From Sideroxyarcus sp045866275 (GTDB lineage: Bacteria > Pseudomonadota > Gammaproteobacteria > Burkholderiales > Gallionellaceae): a stretch of 64,000 bases of DNA. Within the stretch, counting starts at the first letter, position 1, and each line of letters opens with the position of its first letter. The stretch lies in the NCBI GenBank assembly GCA_045866275.1, contig BAAFRX010000010.1:1-64000 (forward strand), read 5' to 3'. Below are positions 30,013 to 37,750 of this stretch, piece by piece. The notes under the pieces were generated by a model. The model did no database searches and was not told the DNA's origin. It saw nothing but the letters and a program-made list of their open reading frames with translations. Made by a program: the position numbers and the translations under genes.

Positions 30013-31284
30013 ATGGTCCCCCATCTCACCACCGCACTCAAAGGCCCGCTGCTTGATCTGGAGCGGCGCTTCCTGACCGAACAGCCGAGCATCGAGCGCT
30101 GGTTCCGCACCCAGTGGCTGGAACACACGGTGCCGTTCTACGCCTCGGTCGATCTGCGCAACAGCGGCTTCAAGCTGGCGCCGGTCGATACCAACCTGTT
30201 CCCCGGCGGCTTCAACAATCTGAACCCCGATTTCCTGCCGCTGTGCATCCATGCCGCGCAGAGCGCGATCGAGAAGATCTGCCCCGAGGCGCGCGGCGTG
30301 CTGCTGATCCCCGAGAACCACACGCGCAACCAGTTCTATTTGCAGAATGTGCTGATGCTGAAACGGGTCCTGCAACAATCCGGCTTAAATGTGCGCGTCG
30401 GCAGTCTGCTGCCGGAGATTACCCAGGCCACGGACATTGCGCTGGCGGATGGCAGCACGCTCACGCTGGAACCTATCTTGCGCAAGGGCAATCGCTTGTC
30501 CATCGGCGATTTCGATCCCTGCGTGGTGTTGCTGAACAACGACCTGTCGGCGGGCGTGCCCGAACTGCTGCGCGGTCTGGAGCAGAACGTGTTGCCGCCG
30601 CTCCAGGGCGGCTGGACCACGCGGCGCAAATCCAAACACTTCGCCGCGTACGATCACGTGGCGCAGGATTTCGCCGCCTTGCTGGATATCGATCCGTGGC
30701 TGGTCAATCCGTATTTCGATGTCTGCGGCGAGGTGGATTTCCATGCGCGCACCGGCGAGGACTGTCTGGCCGCCAAGGTGGATGTGGTGTTGCAGAAGAT
30801 GCGCGCCAAGTACGCGGAATACGGCGTGAAGGATGCCCCCTTCGTGATCGTCAAGGCGGATGCCGGCACCTACGGCATGGGCATCATGACGGTGAAGGAT
30901 GCCAGCGAAGTGCGCGATCTGAACCGCAAACAGCGCAACAAGATGGCGGTGGTGAAGGAAGGGATGCAGGTCTCGGACGTGCTGATCCAGGAGGGGGTCT
31001 ATACCTTCGAACAGATCAACGAGGCGGTGGCCGAGCCGGTGGTGTACATGGTGGATCACTTCGTGGTCGGCGGGTTCTATCGGGTGCATACCGGGCGCGG
31101 CACCGACGAAAACCTGAACGCGCCCGGCATGCATTTCGTGCCGCTGGCGTTCGAGAGCAGCTGCACCCTGCCCAATCCGCATAGCGCGCCGGACGACACG
31201 CCCAACCGTTTCTACGCCTACGGCGTGGTGGCGCGCCTGGCCTTGCTGGCGGCCTCGATCGAGCTGGAGGAATTGACTGCGTGA
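30013..31284 (+). CDS. gshA: Glutamate-cysteine ligase (proteobacterial GshA type 3)
   Basis: ATP-dependent first step of glutathione synthesis. The 423-residue sequence belongs to the family first noted in Acidithiobacillus and betaproteobacteria, distinct from the E. coli type. Recognisable stretches are DLRNSGFKLAPVDTNLFPGGFNN, split near its middle, and the ATP-grasp-like FVIVKADAGTYGMGI. No gshB follows in this window; apbE occupies that place. The start codon lies 30 bp after the repeat element, so its promoter may be within or altered by the element. Confidence 0.92.
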   Translation: MVPHLTTALKGPLLDLERRFLTEQPSIERWFRTQWLEHTVPFYASVDLRNSGFKLAPVDTNLFPGGFNNLNPDFLPLCIHAAQSAIEKICPEARGVLLIPENHTRNQFYLQNVLMLKRVLQQSGLNVRVGSLLPEITQATDIALADGSTLTLEPILRKGNRLSIGDFDPCVVLLNNDLSAGVPELLRGLEQNVLPPLQGGWTTRRKSKHFAAYDHVAQDFAALLDIDPWLVNPYFDVCGEVDFHARTGEDCLAAKVDVVLQKMRAKYAEYGVKDAPFVIVKADAGTYGMGIMTVKDASEVRDLNRKQRNKMAVVKEGMQVSDVLIQEGVYTFEQINEAVAEPVVYMVDHFVVGGFYRVHTGRGTDENLNAPGMHFVPLAFESSCTLPNPHSAPDDTPNRFYAYGVVARLALLAASIELEELTA

Positions 31285-32435
31285 GATTAAAACCATTTAC
31301 CACAGAGACACAGAGACACAGAGAAAAGCAAGAAACAACGCTGCCATTTTATTCACGTTTTTTCTCGAATACACCGGCCACGTCCCTGTTCCCGGATTGG
31401 TTTTCCTCCGTGTCTCTATGTCTCTGTGGTGCGCTTTTGTTTTTATTGGCGGGTTGCAGCAAAGAACCGTTCTATCAGGAACAGGCTTACGTTTTCGGCA
31501 CCATCGTCGAGGTCAGCATCTACGGCGAGGACGAGGCCAAGGCACGCCAGGGCACGGCTGCCGTGTTGGCCGAATTCCAGCGCCTGCATGACATGCTGCA
31601 CGCCTGGCAACCCTCCGAACTCAGCGCGCTGAACACTGCCATCGCGCAGGGCAAGACCTTCAAGGCCACGCCTGAACTGGCGATGATGTTGCGCGATGCC
31701 GCCAGCGTCTCGCAGCGATCCGGCGGCACCTTCAATCCCGCCATCGGCGGCCTGATCCAGCTCTGGGGTTTCCAGTCGGACGACTTCAAACCGGTGCTGC
31801 CCGACATGCGCAAGGTCGCGGCCCTGCTGAAGGCCAATCCCCAGATGAGCGATCTGGTATTCAAGGGCGAGCAGATCGGCAGCCGTAACCGGGCCGTCAA
31901 ACTCGACCTGGGCGGCTATGCCAAAGGTTATGCGCTGGATCGCGCGGCGGCACTTTTGCATGAGCTCGGCATCCGCAATGCGCTGATCAACATCGGCGGC
32001 AACGTGCTGGCGCTGGGCACGCACGGCGACCGCCCCTGGCGTGTGGGCATCCAGCATCCGCGCAAACCCGGCCCGCTGGCAACCCTGGAGTTGCATGACG
32101 GCGAGGCCATCGGTACCTCGGGCGACTACCAGCGCTATTTCGAGCTGGGCGGCAAACGTTATTGCCACATCATCGATCCGCGCAGCGGGATGCCGGTGCA
32201 GGGCGTGCAGGCGGTCACCATCCTGACGCGCGGGGCGCATGCCGGCCTGCGCTCGGATGCGGCCTCCAAACCCCTGTTCATTTCGGGTTCCGCAGGCTGG
32301 CGCGCGGCGGCGCGGCAGATGCAGCTCGACGATGCGCTGCTGATCGACGGCGCCGGCGCGGTGCATCTCACCGGGGCGATGCAGAAACGGCTAGAATTCA
32401 CGGACCGCAATACGGTACGCAGTGTCGAGCCATGA
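31281..32435 (+). CDS. apbE: FAD:protein FMN transferase, lipoprotein ApbE
   Basis: Attaches FMN to threonine residues of flavoproteins such as RNF/NQR subunits, on the outer face of the inner membrane. The 384 residues include a lipobox LLAGC (Cys about residue 58), then GTIVEVSIYG, FNPAIGGLIQLWGF, KLDLGGYAKGYALD, INIGGNVLALG, GTSGDYQRYF and HIIDPRSGMP, all family motifs. GTG at 31281 has GGAGGA 9 bp upstream and overlaps the gshA stop. The unusually long 43-residue n-region and half of the hydrophobic segment are encoded by an inverted repeat. Confidence 0.92.
   Translation: MRLKPFTTETQRHREKQETTLPFYSRFFSNTPATSLFPDWFSSVSLCLCGALLFLLAGCSKEPFYQEQAYVFGTIVEVSIYGEDEAKARQGTAAVLAEFQRLHDMLHAWQPSELSALNTAIAQGKTFKATPELAMMLRDAASVSQRSGGTFNPAIGGLIQLWGFQSDDFKPVLPDMRKVAALLKANPQMSDLVFKGEQIGSRNRAVKLDLGGYAKGYALDRAAALLHELGIRNALINIGGNVLALGTHGDRPWRVGIQHPRKPGPLATLELHDGEAIGTSGDYQRYFELGGKRYCHIIDPRSGMPVQGVQAVTILTRGAHAGLRSDAASKPLFISGSAGWRAAARQMQLDDALLIDGAGAVHLTGAMQKRLEFTDRNTVRSVEP
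31299..31430. repeat. Inverted repeat of CACAGAGA units overlapping the apbE 5' end
   Basis: An ACCACAGAGACACAGAGAC... arm at 31299-31327 and a complementary arm at 31401-31430 (ending TGTCTCTGTGGT) enclose about 73 bp. Both arms lie in the apbE reading frame. The first encodes TTETQRHRE and the second encodes SVSLCLCG, part of the lipoprotein signal sequence. Confidence 0.88.
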
Positions 32436-32632
32436 ATCCCGAAGACCCATTGCAGCAAAATATTCGGCGCACCACTGGCTTGCACGCGTTGCGGAAAATC
32501 CGCGCGCAGGTCGAGACCGAGCGGGCGGATGAGGCTTTCAAGGCCGGCATGCTGCGCTGGCTGGGAAGATACGGGTGGGTGGCACTGCCGCTCCTGGCGG
32601 TGCTGGTGGCATATGGATTGGGAGTCGTGTGA
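32432..32632 (+). CDS. Small single-pass membrane protein
   Basis: Sixty-six residues starting MNPEDPLQQNIRRTTGL, with a basic/acidic cytoplasmic part and one C-terminal transmembrane helix (WVALPLLAVLVAYGLGVV). It overlaps apbE by 4 bp (ATGA) and the EIIA gene by 1 bp (TGATG), so it is translated as part of this operon. No family recognised. A role as a small membrane partner of the PTS proteins or ApbE is only a guess. Confidence 0.75.
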   Translation: MNPEDPLQQNIRRTTGLHALRKIRAQVETERADEAFKAGMLRWLGRYGWVALPLLAVLVAYGLGVV

Positions 32633-33030
32633 TGGCGGGAATTCTGGTGGTGGCGCACAACGATCTGGGCAAGAGCCTGGTGGATTGCGTCAAGCACGTG
32701 CTCGGCGCGGTGCCGAACAATGTGCGGGTGCTGTCGGTGCGTGCGAATGATGACCCGCAGCAAAAACTGGCCGAGGGGCACGCACTGGTGCGGCAACTGG
32801 ACCAGGGCAAGGGCGTGCTGATTCTGGCCGACATCTACGGCGCCACCCCGAGCAACGTCGCGCGCCAGCTCTGCCGCGCCGAGCACATCATGGGCGTCGC
32901 CGGCGTGAACCTGCCCATGCTGTTGCGCGTGGTCTGCCACCCCAGCAAGACCATGCCCGAGATGGCGCAGATCGCCATCGAGGGCGGGCGCGAGTGCATC
33001 GTGCCGATGAACCCGGAAGAACAAGGATAG
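32632..33030 (+). CDS. PTS EIIA component, mannose family
   Basis: A 132-residue EIIA-Man domain with the phosphorylatable H9 in ILVVAHNDLGKSL and the LADIYGATPSN loop typical of the family. It accepts phosphate from HPr. No EIIB or EIIC gene is present here, so it is probably regulatory rather than for sugar uptake, as in many betaproteobacteria. The start ATG overlaps the preceding stop codon. ptsH and ptsI follow directly. Confidence 0.92.
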   Translation: MAGILVVAHNDLGKSLVDCVKHVLGAVPNNVRVLSVRANDDPQQKLAEGHALVRQLDQGKGVLILADIYGATPSNVARQLCRAEHIMGVAGVNLPMLLRVVCHPSKTMPEMAQIAIEGGRECIVPMNPEEQG

Positions 33031-33034
33031 AACC

Positions 33035-33304
33035 ATGCAACAACAACAGGCCCAGATCATCAACAAGCTCGGTTTGCATGCGCGCGCATCGGCCAAGCTG
33101 TCCCAGCTCGCCACCCAGTTTCCCTGCGAGGTCTGGCTGTCGCGCAACGGCAAGCGCATCAACGCGAAAAGCATCATGGGCGTGATGATGCTGGCCGCCG
33201 CCAAGGGTTCGACCATCACCATCGAGACCGGGGGCGAGCGGGAACAGGAGGCGATGGACGCCTTGCTGGCGCTGATTGCCGACTTCTTCGGGGAAGGCGA
33301 ATGA
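33035..33304 (+). CDS. ptsH: Phosphocarrier protein HPr
   Basis: Eighty-nine residues. Active-site H15 lies in GLHARAS and the regulatory serine S46 in AKSIMGVMMLAA, suggesting possible HPr kinase control. It relays phosphate from EI to EIIA-Man. It is 4 bp after the EIIA stop codon and overlaps ptsI by 4 bp. Confidence 0.95.
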   Translation: MQQQQAQIINKLGLHARASAKLSQLATQFPCEVWLSRNGKRINAKSIMGVMMLAAAKGSTITIETGGEREQEAMDALLALIADFFGEGE

Positions 33305-35025
33305 GCTTCACCCTTCACGGCCTGCCGGTCTCCAGCGGCATCGCCATCGGGCGCGCGCATCTGGTCTCGCACACTTCGCTCGAGGTGGTGCATTACGTGT
33401 TGCCCAAACATCTGGTGGCCGAAGAAGTCGCGCGACTGGAGGCGGCCTTGCAAGCGACACGCGATGAGCTGACCGCCCTGCGCGCCAATCGCCCGCAACA
33501 GGCGGCGGCGGAGTTCGACGCCTTCCTCGATCTGCACCTGATGATCCTGGCCGACGAACACATCAGCCATGCCGCGCTGGAGATGGTGAAGAACGAGCAC
33601 TGCAACGCGGAATGGGCACTGAAGAGCCAGATGGACGCGCTGGTCACCCAGTTCGAGGCGTTCGACGATGCCTATCTGCGCGAGCGCAAGACCGATGTGA
33701 TCCAGGTGGTCGAACGCATCCTGAAAATCCTGGGCGGTCATCCCGGCCATGTCCCCCCGGAACCCCAGCACGAGGGCGAAACGGTGCTGGTGGCGCACGA
33801 TGTCAGCCCCGCCGATCTGATCCAGCTCAAGCCGCACCAGTTCTGCGCGATCCTCACCGATCTTGGCGGGGCCACTTCGCACACCGCCATCGTCGCCCGC
33901 GGCCTCAATACGCCGTGCGTGGTCGGCCTGCATCACGCGCGCGAACTCATCAAGGACCGCGACATGCTCATCGTCGATGGCGAGCAGGGCGTGGTCATCG
34001 TCGATCCGGACAAGAACATGCTGGCGGAGTACCGACTGCGCCAGAGCGAATGGGCGCTGGAACGGCAAAAACTGAAACGGCTGAAGACCGCGCGCGCCAA
34101 CACGCTGGACGGCACCCGCATTGAACTGCAGGCGAACATCGAAATGCCGGGCGATGTGGCCCAAGTGCTGGAAAACGGGGCCGCCGGGGTGGGGCTGTTC
34201 CGCAGTGAATTCCTGTTCCTCAACCGCGACGATCTGCCGGGCGAAGAAGAGCAGTTCGAGGCCTATCGCGCCGTGCTGGAAGGGATGGGCGAGCTGCCGG
34301 TCACCATCCGCACCTATGACCTGGGCGCGGACAAGCAACTCAAGGGGGCCACCCGTGTCGCCAGCAATCCCGCCCTCGGGCTGCGCGCCATCCGCCTGTG
34401 CCTGGCCGAACCCAAACTGTTCCGCGCCCAGTTGCGCGCCCTGTTTCGCGCCTCGGTGTACGGCAACCTGAAGATTCTGGTGCCGATGCTGTCCGGCGCA
34501 TCCGAGATCATCCAGACCCTGCAGATGATTGCCACGATCAAACAGGAACTGCTGGCAGACGACATTCCCTGCAAACCCGACGTGCCGATCGGCGGCATGA
34601 TCGAGATTCCGGCCGCCGCACTGGCGCTCGGCGTGTTCATCAAAAAGCTCGATTTCCTCTCCATCGGCACCAATGACCTGATCCAGTACACCCTGGCCAT
34701 CGACCGCACCGACGAGGAAGTCTCCCACCTGTATGACCCGCTGCACCCGGCCGTGCTGGAACTGCTGGCGCATGTCATCGGCAGCGCCAACAAGGCGAAC
34801 GTGCCGGTTTCGGTGTGCGGCGAAATGGCGGGCGAGCTGGCTTATACCCGTTTGCTGCTCGGCTTGGGGCTGCGCCAGTTCTCGATGCACCCGGCGCAGT
34901 TGCTCGCCACCAAGCAGCGCGTGCTGACCAGCAACCTGGCGGACATCACCCCCTTCGCGCAAAAGATTCTGCGTGCCGATGACCCGCTGAAAATACGCGA
35001 GCTGCTGGATCGGCTCAATGCCTAG
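33301..35025 (+). CDS. ptsI: PTS enzyme I (phosphoenolpyruvate-protein phosphotransferase)
   Basis: A 574-residue EI that autophosphorylates from PEP and passes phosphate to HPr. The phosphohistidine H194 is in GGATSHTAIVARGLNTPCVVG, split by a bend. The PEP-binding barrel has LFRSEFLFLNRDDLPGEEEQ, TYDLGADKQ, FLSIGTNDLIQYTLAIDR and VCGEMAGE. Start overlaps ptsH by 4 bp. The TAG stop codon lies in the CTAG terminus of MITE-like copy 2. It completes an EIIA-HPr-EI relay without a sugar permease. Confidence 0.96.
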   Translation: MSFTLHGLPVSSGIAIGRAHLVSHTSLEVVHYVLPKHLVAEEVARLEAALQATRDELTALRANRPQQAAAEFDAFLDLHLMILADEHISHAALEMVKNEHCNAEWALKSQMDALVTQFEAFDDAYLRERKTDVIQVVERILKILGGHPGHVPPEPQHEGETVLVAHDVSPADLIQLKPHQFCAILTDLGGATSHTAIVARGLNTPCVVGLHHARELIKDRDMLIVDGEQGVVIVDPDKNMLAEYRLRQSEWALERQKLKRLKTARANTLDGTRIELQANIEMPGDVAQVLENGAAGVGLFRSEFLFLNRDDLPGEEEQFEAYRAVLEGMGELPVTIRTYDLGADKQLKGATRVASNPALGLRAIRLCLAEPKLFRAQLRALFRASVYGNLKILVPMLSGASEIIQTLQMIATIKQELLADDIPCKPDVPIGGMIEIPAAALALGVFIKKLDFLSIGTNDLIQYTLAIDRTDEEVSHLYDPLHPAVLELLAHVIGSANKANVPVSVCGEMAGELAYTRLLLGLGLRQFSMHPAQLLATKQRVLTSNLADITPFAQKILRADDPLKIRELLDRLNA

Positions 35026-35165
35026 TGTAGTGCTGCACTCTTAACGATACTTATTGCGAACCTTTGTGGGTCGGACTTCAGTCCGACATGTCGGGTTAAA
35101 ACCCGACCCACAAGGGCTTCCCGCACCTTGGCATAAGTTCCAGATAGCGTGCGACACTACCCTAG
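35022..35165 (-). mobile_element. 144-bp MITE-like element, copy 2 (inverted)
   Basis: Reverse complement of copy 1, differing at 2 of 144 positions, both near one end. It lies exactly between the convergent ptsI and outer-membrane-protein genes. The left CTAG supplies the ptsI stop codon and the right CTAG supplies the stop codon of the minus-strand gene. The ancestral site can be explained as a shared CTAG (overlapping TAG stops on both strands) that was duplicated on insertion. The double hairpin may now act as a bidirectional terminator. Confidence 0.9.
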
Positions 35166-35905
35166 AACTCATACTCGACCTGCATCCTGAAGGTGTGGTT
35201 AGGCGCGGCGTTGCTTGCCCCGAGCAGCCATGCGGTGTTGTACTTGATGGCTTGCCGGTTGCGGAGCGCGAACTTGCCGAAGATTGCCGGGCCGATGCGG
35301 TGGTTCTGGTCGATCCGTTTGTTCCAGTCGTTCCATTTTCCCATCTCACCGAAGCCCTGTACGCCGAATTCCAGAATGGGTTGCCAGCGGTATTTGGCTT
35401 GCCACTGGTAGCCGAGGTTGGTGCCGAATGACTCGCCACTTTCATCCGCCTTTCCGAACGCGCGTTCAAGAAGTAAGTTGCCGTTTAACTGGAGCTTGCC
35501 GAATTCGGTCTGGAACAACGGGCCGAGCTTGAGTTCCCACGGTGCATTGCTGCTTAACGGGGCTTCCAGTTCGGTGATGAAGCCGATGTCCACCGGATAT
35601 TGCCCGGTGTCGGTGAACTGGAATTTGTTCTCCCATTCGACGACGGTCAGGTTTTCGGCCGTCGAAACGATCTCACGCTTCAGGTAGATCTCGGTGAACC
35701 AGGTCTCTGAGACACCATAGCCAAAACCAAAGCTGCCCACCTGTTTGTCCGAGCCGTCCGGCTGGCGGGCCGAACCGAATTTCACGTCAAGTTCACGTTC
35801 ACCATATTCGACGGCGGGGGTGAAGACATAATCCGCCGGCCCGGCGCAGGCGATGCCGGTGTTCAGGGCGGTGGCCAGGCATAGAACGAGCGTACGGAAT
35901 TTCAT
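35162..35905 (-). CDS. Outer-membrane beta-barrel protein of unknown function
   Basis: A 247-residue exported protein with a signal peptide (MKFRTLVLCLATALNTGIACAGPA), many alternating beta strands and a C-terminal phenylalanine (QVEYEF) as expected of Bam-assembled barrels. No specific family recognised. It starts 2 bp after the FTR1 permease gene stops, so it is the last gene of a cupredoxin-FTR1 operon. That suggests a role in iron passage or sensing at the outer membrane (inference). Its stop codon is in the repeat element. Confidence 0.82.
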   Translation of the reverse strand: MKFRTLVLCLATALNTGIACAGPADYVFTPAVEYGERELDVKFGSARQPDGSDKQVGSFGFGYGVSETWFTEIYLKREIVSTAENLTVVEWENKFQFTDTGQYPVDIGFITELEAPLSSNAPWELKLGPLFQTEFGKLQLNGNLLLERAFGKADESGESFGTNLGYQWQAKYRWQPILEFGVQGFGEMGKWNDWNKRIDQNHRIGPAIFGKFALRNRQAIKYNTAWLLGASNAAPNHTFRMQVEYEF

Positions 35906-35907
35906 GA

Positions 35908-36762
35908 TTAAACTGCCCCTGTGGATGGGGCGGATGAGGGGGTTGAAGGCGTTGGCTGATGGGCGCGTTTAGCCCATTTCATGCCGCTGGCGATGACGAC
36001 CAATGCGGTGACGTAAAACACTAATTGCATGCCGGCTGGATGCGAGTCATAGCCGATCAGGCTGTGTAGCAACATGCCGGGCAGTCCGTTTTCCGGCAGT
36101 GCCGCCGAGGTGTCCCACAGAGGGGCGGCGAGGCTGGGCAGCAAGTCGGCCTGGATCAGGAAATGCGCGGCCTGCGAGGCCATGCCGGCCGCCAGTAGCA
36201 ACACCAATGCGCCGGTTGCGGCAAAAAACCAGCGCATCGGCACGCGCAGCAGCCCGGCATAAATCGTGTAGCCGACCGCGATGCCGAGCAGCATGCCGAC
36301 CATGCCGCCGAGTATCATTGAGGACTGCCCGCCATCGCCCGAGGCGGCGATGCCGTAGAGGAACAGCACGGTTTCCGATCCCTCTCTGAGCACGGCCAGT
36401 CCGACGATGACCAATAGCACCGAACCCTCGCGGTTGCCGTCGCGAATGGCACCGCCCACCCGGCGTGCGTTGGCCGCCAGCGCGGCACCATGCGACGACA
36501 TCCAGATGTTGTGCCATGCCAGCATCAGCACCGCGATGCCGAGCACGATGGCGTTAAAAATCTCCTGGCCGATGCCGCTGGCCAGCGATCCGATCGCGTC
36601 GGTAGACGCAGCGACCACGCCGGAACCCACCAGCCCCGCCAGCAGCCCGGCGGCCAGCCAGCGTCTGCTGCCGGGAATGTTGCGCGTCGCGGCAGCGAGA
36701 ATCCCGATGATGATGGAGGCTTCCAGTATTTCCCGAAAAACAATGATTGCGGTTCCAAACAT
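35908..36762 (-). CDS. FTR1 family iron permease
   Basis: A 284-residue inner-membrane permease with seven predicted helices. The two iron-binding REXXE-type motifs are visible: FREILEASI in helix 1 and LREGSETVLFL in helix 4. Start at 36762 (MFGTAIIVF) is set by family alignment. The frame extends upstream without conservation. FTR1 proteins import Fe3+, usually with a ferroxidase or cupredoxin partner, here the gene 25 bp upstream. Iron control by Fur is likely from the upstream box. Confidence 0.93.
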   Translation of the reverse strand: MFGTAIIVFREILEASIIIGILAAATRNIPGSRRWLAAGLLAGLVGSGVVAASTDAIGSLASGIGQEIFNAIVLGIAVLMLAWHNIWMSSHGAALAANARRVGGAIRDGNREGSVLLVIVGLAVLREGSETVLFLYGIAASGDGGQSSMILGGMVGMLLGIAVGYTIYAGLLRVPMRWFFAATGALVLLLAAGMASQAAHFLIQADLLPSLAAPLWDTSAALPENGLPGMLLHSLIGYDSHPAGMQLVFYVTALVVIASGMKWAKRAHQPTPSTPSSAPSTGAV

Positions 36763-36787
36763 GGCGCTCTCCGTGTGTTTTATTGGA

Positions 36788-37099
36788 CTATTGGGCGACG
36801 ATGACGCCTTGGGCGGTGGTTTCGTGAAATTCTCCGGTGAACGGGTAACGCCCTGGGGCAAGCGGGCCGATGTAAATCGTGGCGGTGCCGTGTCCGGCGA
36901 TCACTTTTTCCCGGTTCAGCGAATGGCTGTCGAATTCCTCCGGCGTGGCATCCTGATTCTCGATCAGGAGCTTGATCTTCGTGCCGGACGGAACCGTGAG
37001 CTCGGTCGGCTGGAATTGATGGTCTTTAATTGTCAGCATATAGTTGGCCGCGTGCGCGGTGAATGGAAAGAGTAGGGTGACAAGCAGCAAGCGTTTCAA
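36788..37099 (-). CDS. Periplasmic cupredoxin-like protein (iron uptake partner)
   Basis: A 103-residue protein with a signal peptide (MKRLLLVTLLFPFTAHA) and a small cupredoxin-like domain. The pattern is IKDHQFQPTELTVPSGTKIKL, interrupted by a turn, then EEFDSHSLNREKV and RYPFTGEFHETTAQG. It resembles the EfeO/FtrA cupredoxin domain found beside FTR1 permeases. The usual Cys ligand of blue copper proteins is absent; His and Met/Glu side chains could bind metal. First gene of the operon, facing fur. Confidence 0.88.
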   Translation of the reverse strand: MKRLLLVTLLFPFTAHAANYMLTIKDHQFQPTELTVPSGTKIKLLIENQDATPEEFDSHSLNREKVIAGHGTATIYIGPLAPGRYPFTGEFHETTAQGVIVAQ

Positions 37100-37127
37100 G
37101 GCAATCTCCTCGGTAATTTAATGCTAA

Positions 37128-37142
37128 TGATAATTGTTCTCA
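37128..37142. promoter_or_regulatory. Fur box in the cupredoxin/fur intergenic region
   Basis: TGATAAT-T-GTTCTCA fits the 7-1-7 Fur consensus (TGATAAT-N-ATTATCA): left half perfect, right half 5 of 7. A third overlapping hexamer (TAATGC/TAATGA) lies just upstream. It lies 28 bp before the cupredoxin gene and 58 bp before fur, so it could repress the uptake operon and autoregulate fur. Confidence 0.82.
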
Positions 37143-37199
37143 TTTGTAATTGCAACCAGTTTCCGGCATAATTCTTCGAACTAAGCGGGAGGTAACGAT

Positions 37200-37625
37200 A
37201 TGCACCAGCCTGAACACCTCAAGAGTGCCGGTCTCAAATCCACCCTGCCACGGCTTAAGGTGCTGGAGCTGTTTGAAAACAGCAAAGAACGCCATGTGAG
37301 CGCGGAAGACGTTTATAAGCAGTTGCTCAGCAGCGGGGATGACGTGGGCTTGGCAACGGTGTACCGCGTGCTGACCCAGTTCGAGCAGGCCGGAATACTG
37401 GTGCGGCACCATTTCGAAGGCGGCAAGTCGGTGTTTGAACTGAACAAGGGCGAACATCACGATCACATCGTTTGTCTGCAATGCGGCCATGTCGAGGAGT
37501 TCTACGATAAGACCATTGAAGCGCGTCAGGAAAAAGTTGCCACCGAACTCGGCTTCACCATCCATGACCACTCGCTTCACATCTACGCGGATTGCAATAA
37601 AAAGAAATGCCCGCATAAACGCTAA
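37200..37625 (+). CDS. fur: Ferric uptake regulator
   Basis: A 141-residue iron-responsive repressor. The N-terminal winged helix has LKSTLPRLKVLELFE and GLATVYRVLTQFEQAGI. The dimerisation domain has HHDHIVCLQCG with zinc cysteines C92 and C95, and a second pair C132/C137 near the C-terminus. It is divergent from the FTR1 operon across a Fur box. Confidence 0.96.
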   Translation: MHQPEHLKSAGLKSTLPRLKVLELFENSKERHVSAEDVYKQLLSSGDDVGLATVYRVLTQFEQAGILVRHHFEGGKSVFELNKGEHHDHIVCLQCGHVEEFYDKTIEARQEKVATELGFTIHDHSLHIYADCNKKKCPHKR

Positions 37626-37692
37626 AGGAAACCGCTAAAGAATGCCGCCCGGAACACATTGACAGCATTTCATAAAACACGGAAACTTCGTT

Positions 37693-37747
37693 CCGTGCCG
37701 ATTTGAGTTCAGCTTGCGGGGCACGTTAAACATTCCAGCTAAAGCGA
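37693..37747 (+). ncRNA. SAM-II riboswitch
   Basis: The P1 stem is CGTGCC (37694-37699) with GGCACG (37720-37725). The conserved GATTTGA loop start, CTTGC, GTTAAA joining segment and AGCTAAA pseudoknot strand follow in the order known for SAM-II (metA/metX class). It lies upstream of metX and is followed by a terminator, so S-adenosylmethionine should repress metX-metW. Confidence 0.88.
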
Positions 37748-37750
37748 GGT

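Noticed and set aside
32398..34962. 854-codon minus-strand open frame opposite the PTS genes
   Set aside because: Shadow of ptsI, ptsH and EIIA. The composition is that of an antisense frame and no domain can be seen.
29839..35165. Short open frames within the 144-bp elements that give the same peptide (MRTFVGRTSVRHVG...) at both sites
   Set aside because: They arise because the two elements are identical. There is no ribosome-binding site or conserved domain, so I treat the element as non-coding.
29839..35165. Composite transposon formed by the two inverted elements
   Set aside because: The bracketed genes are ordinary housekeeping genes, the elements encode no transposase, and each shows its own CTAG ends. 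Two independent insertions are simpler.
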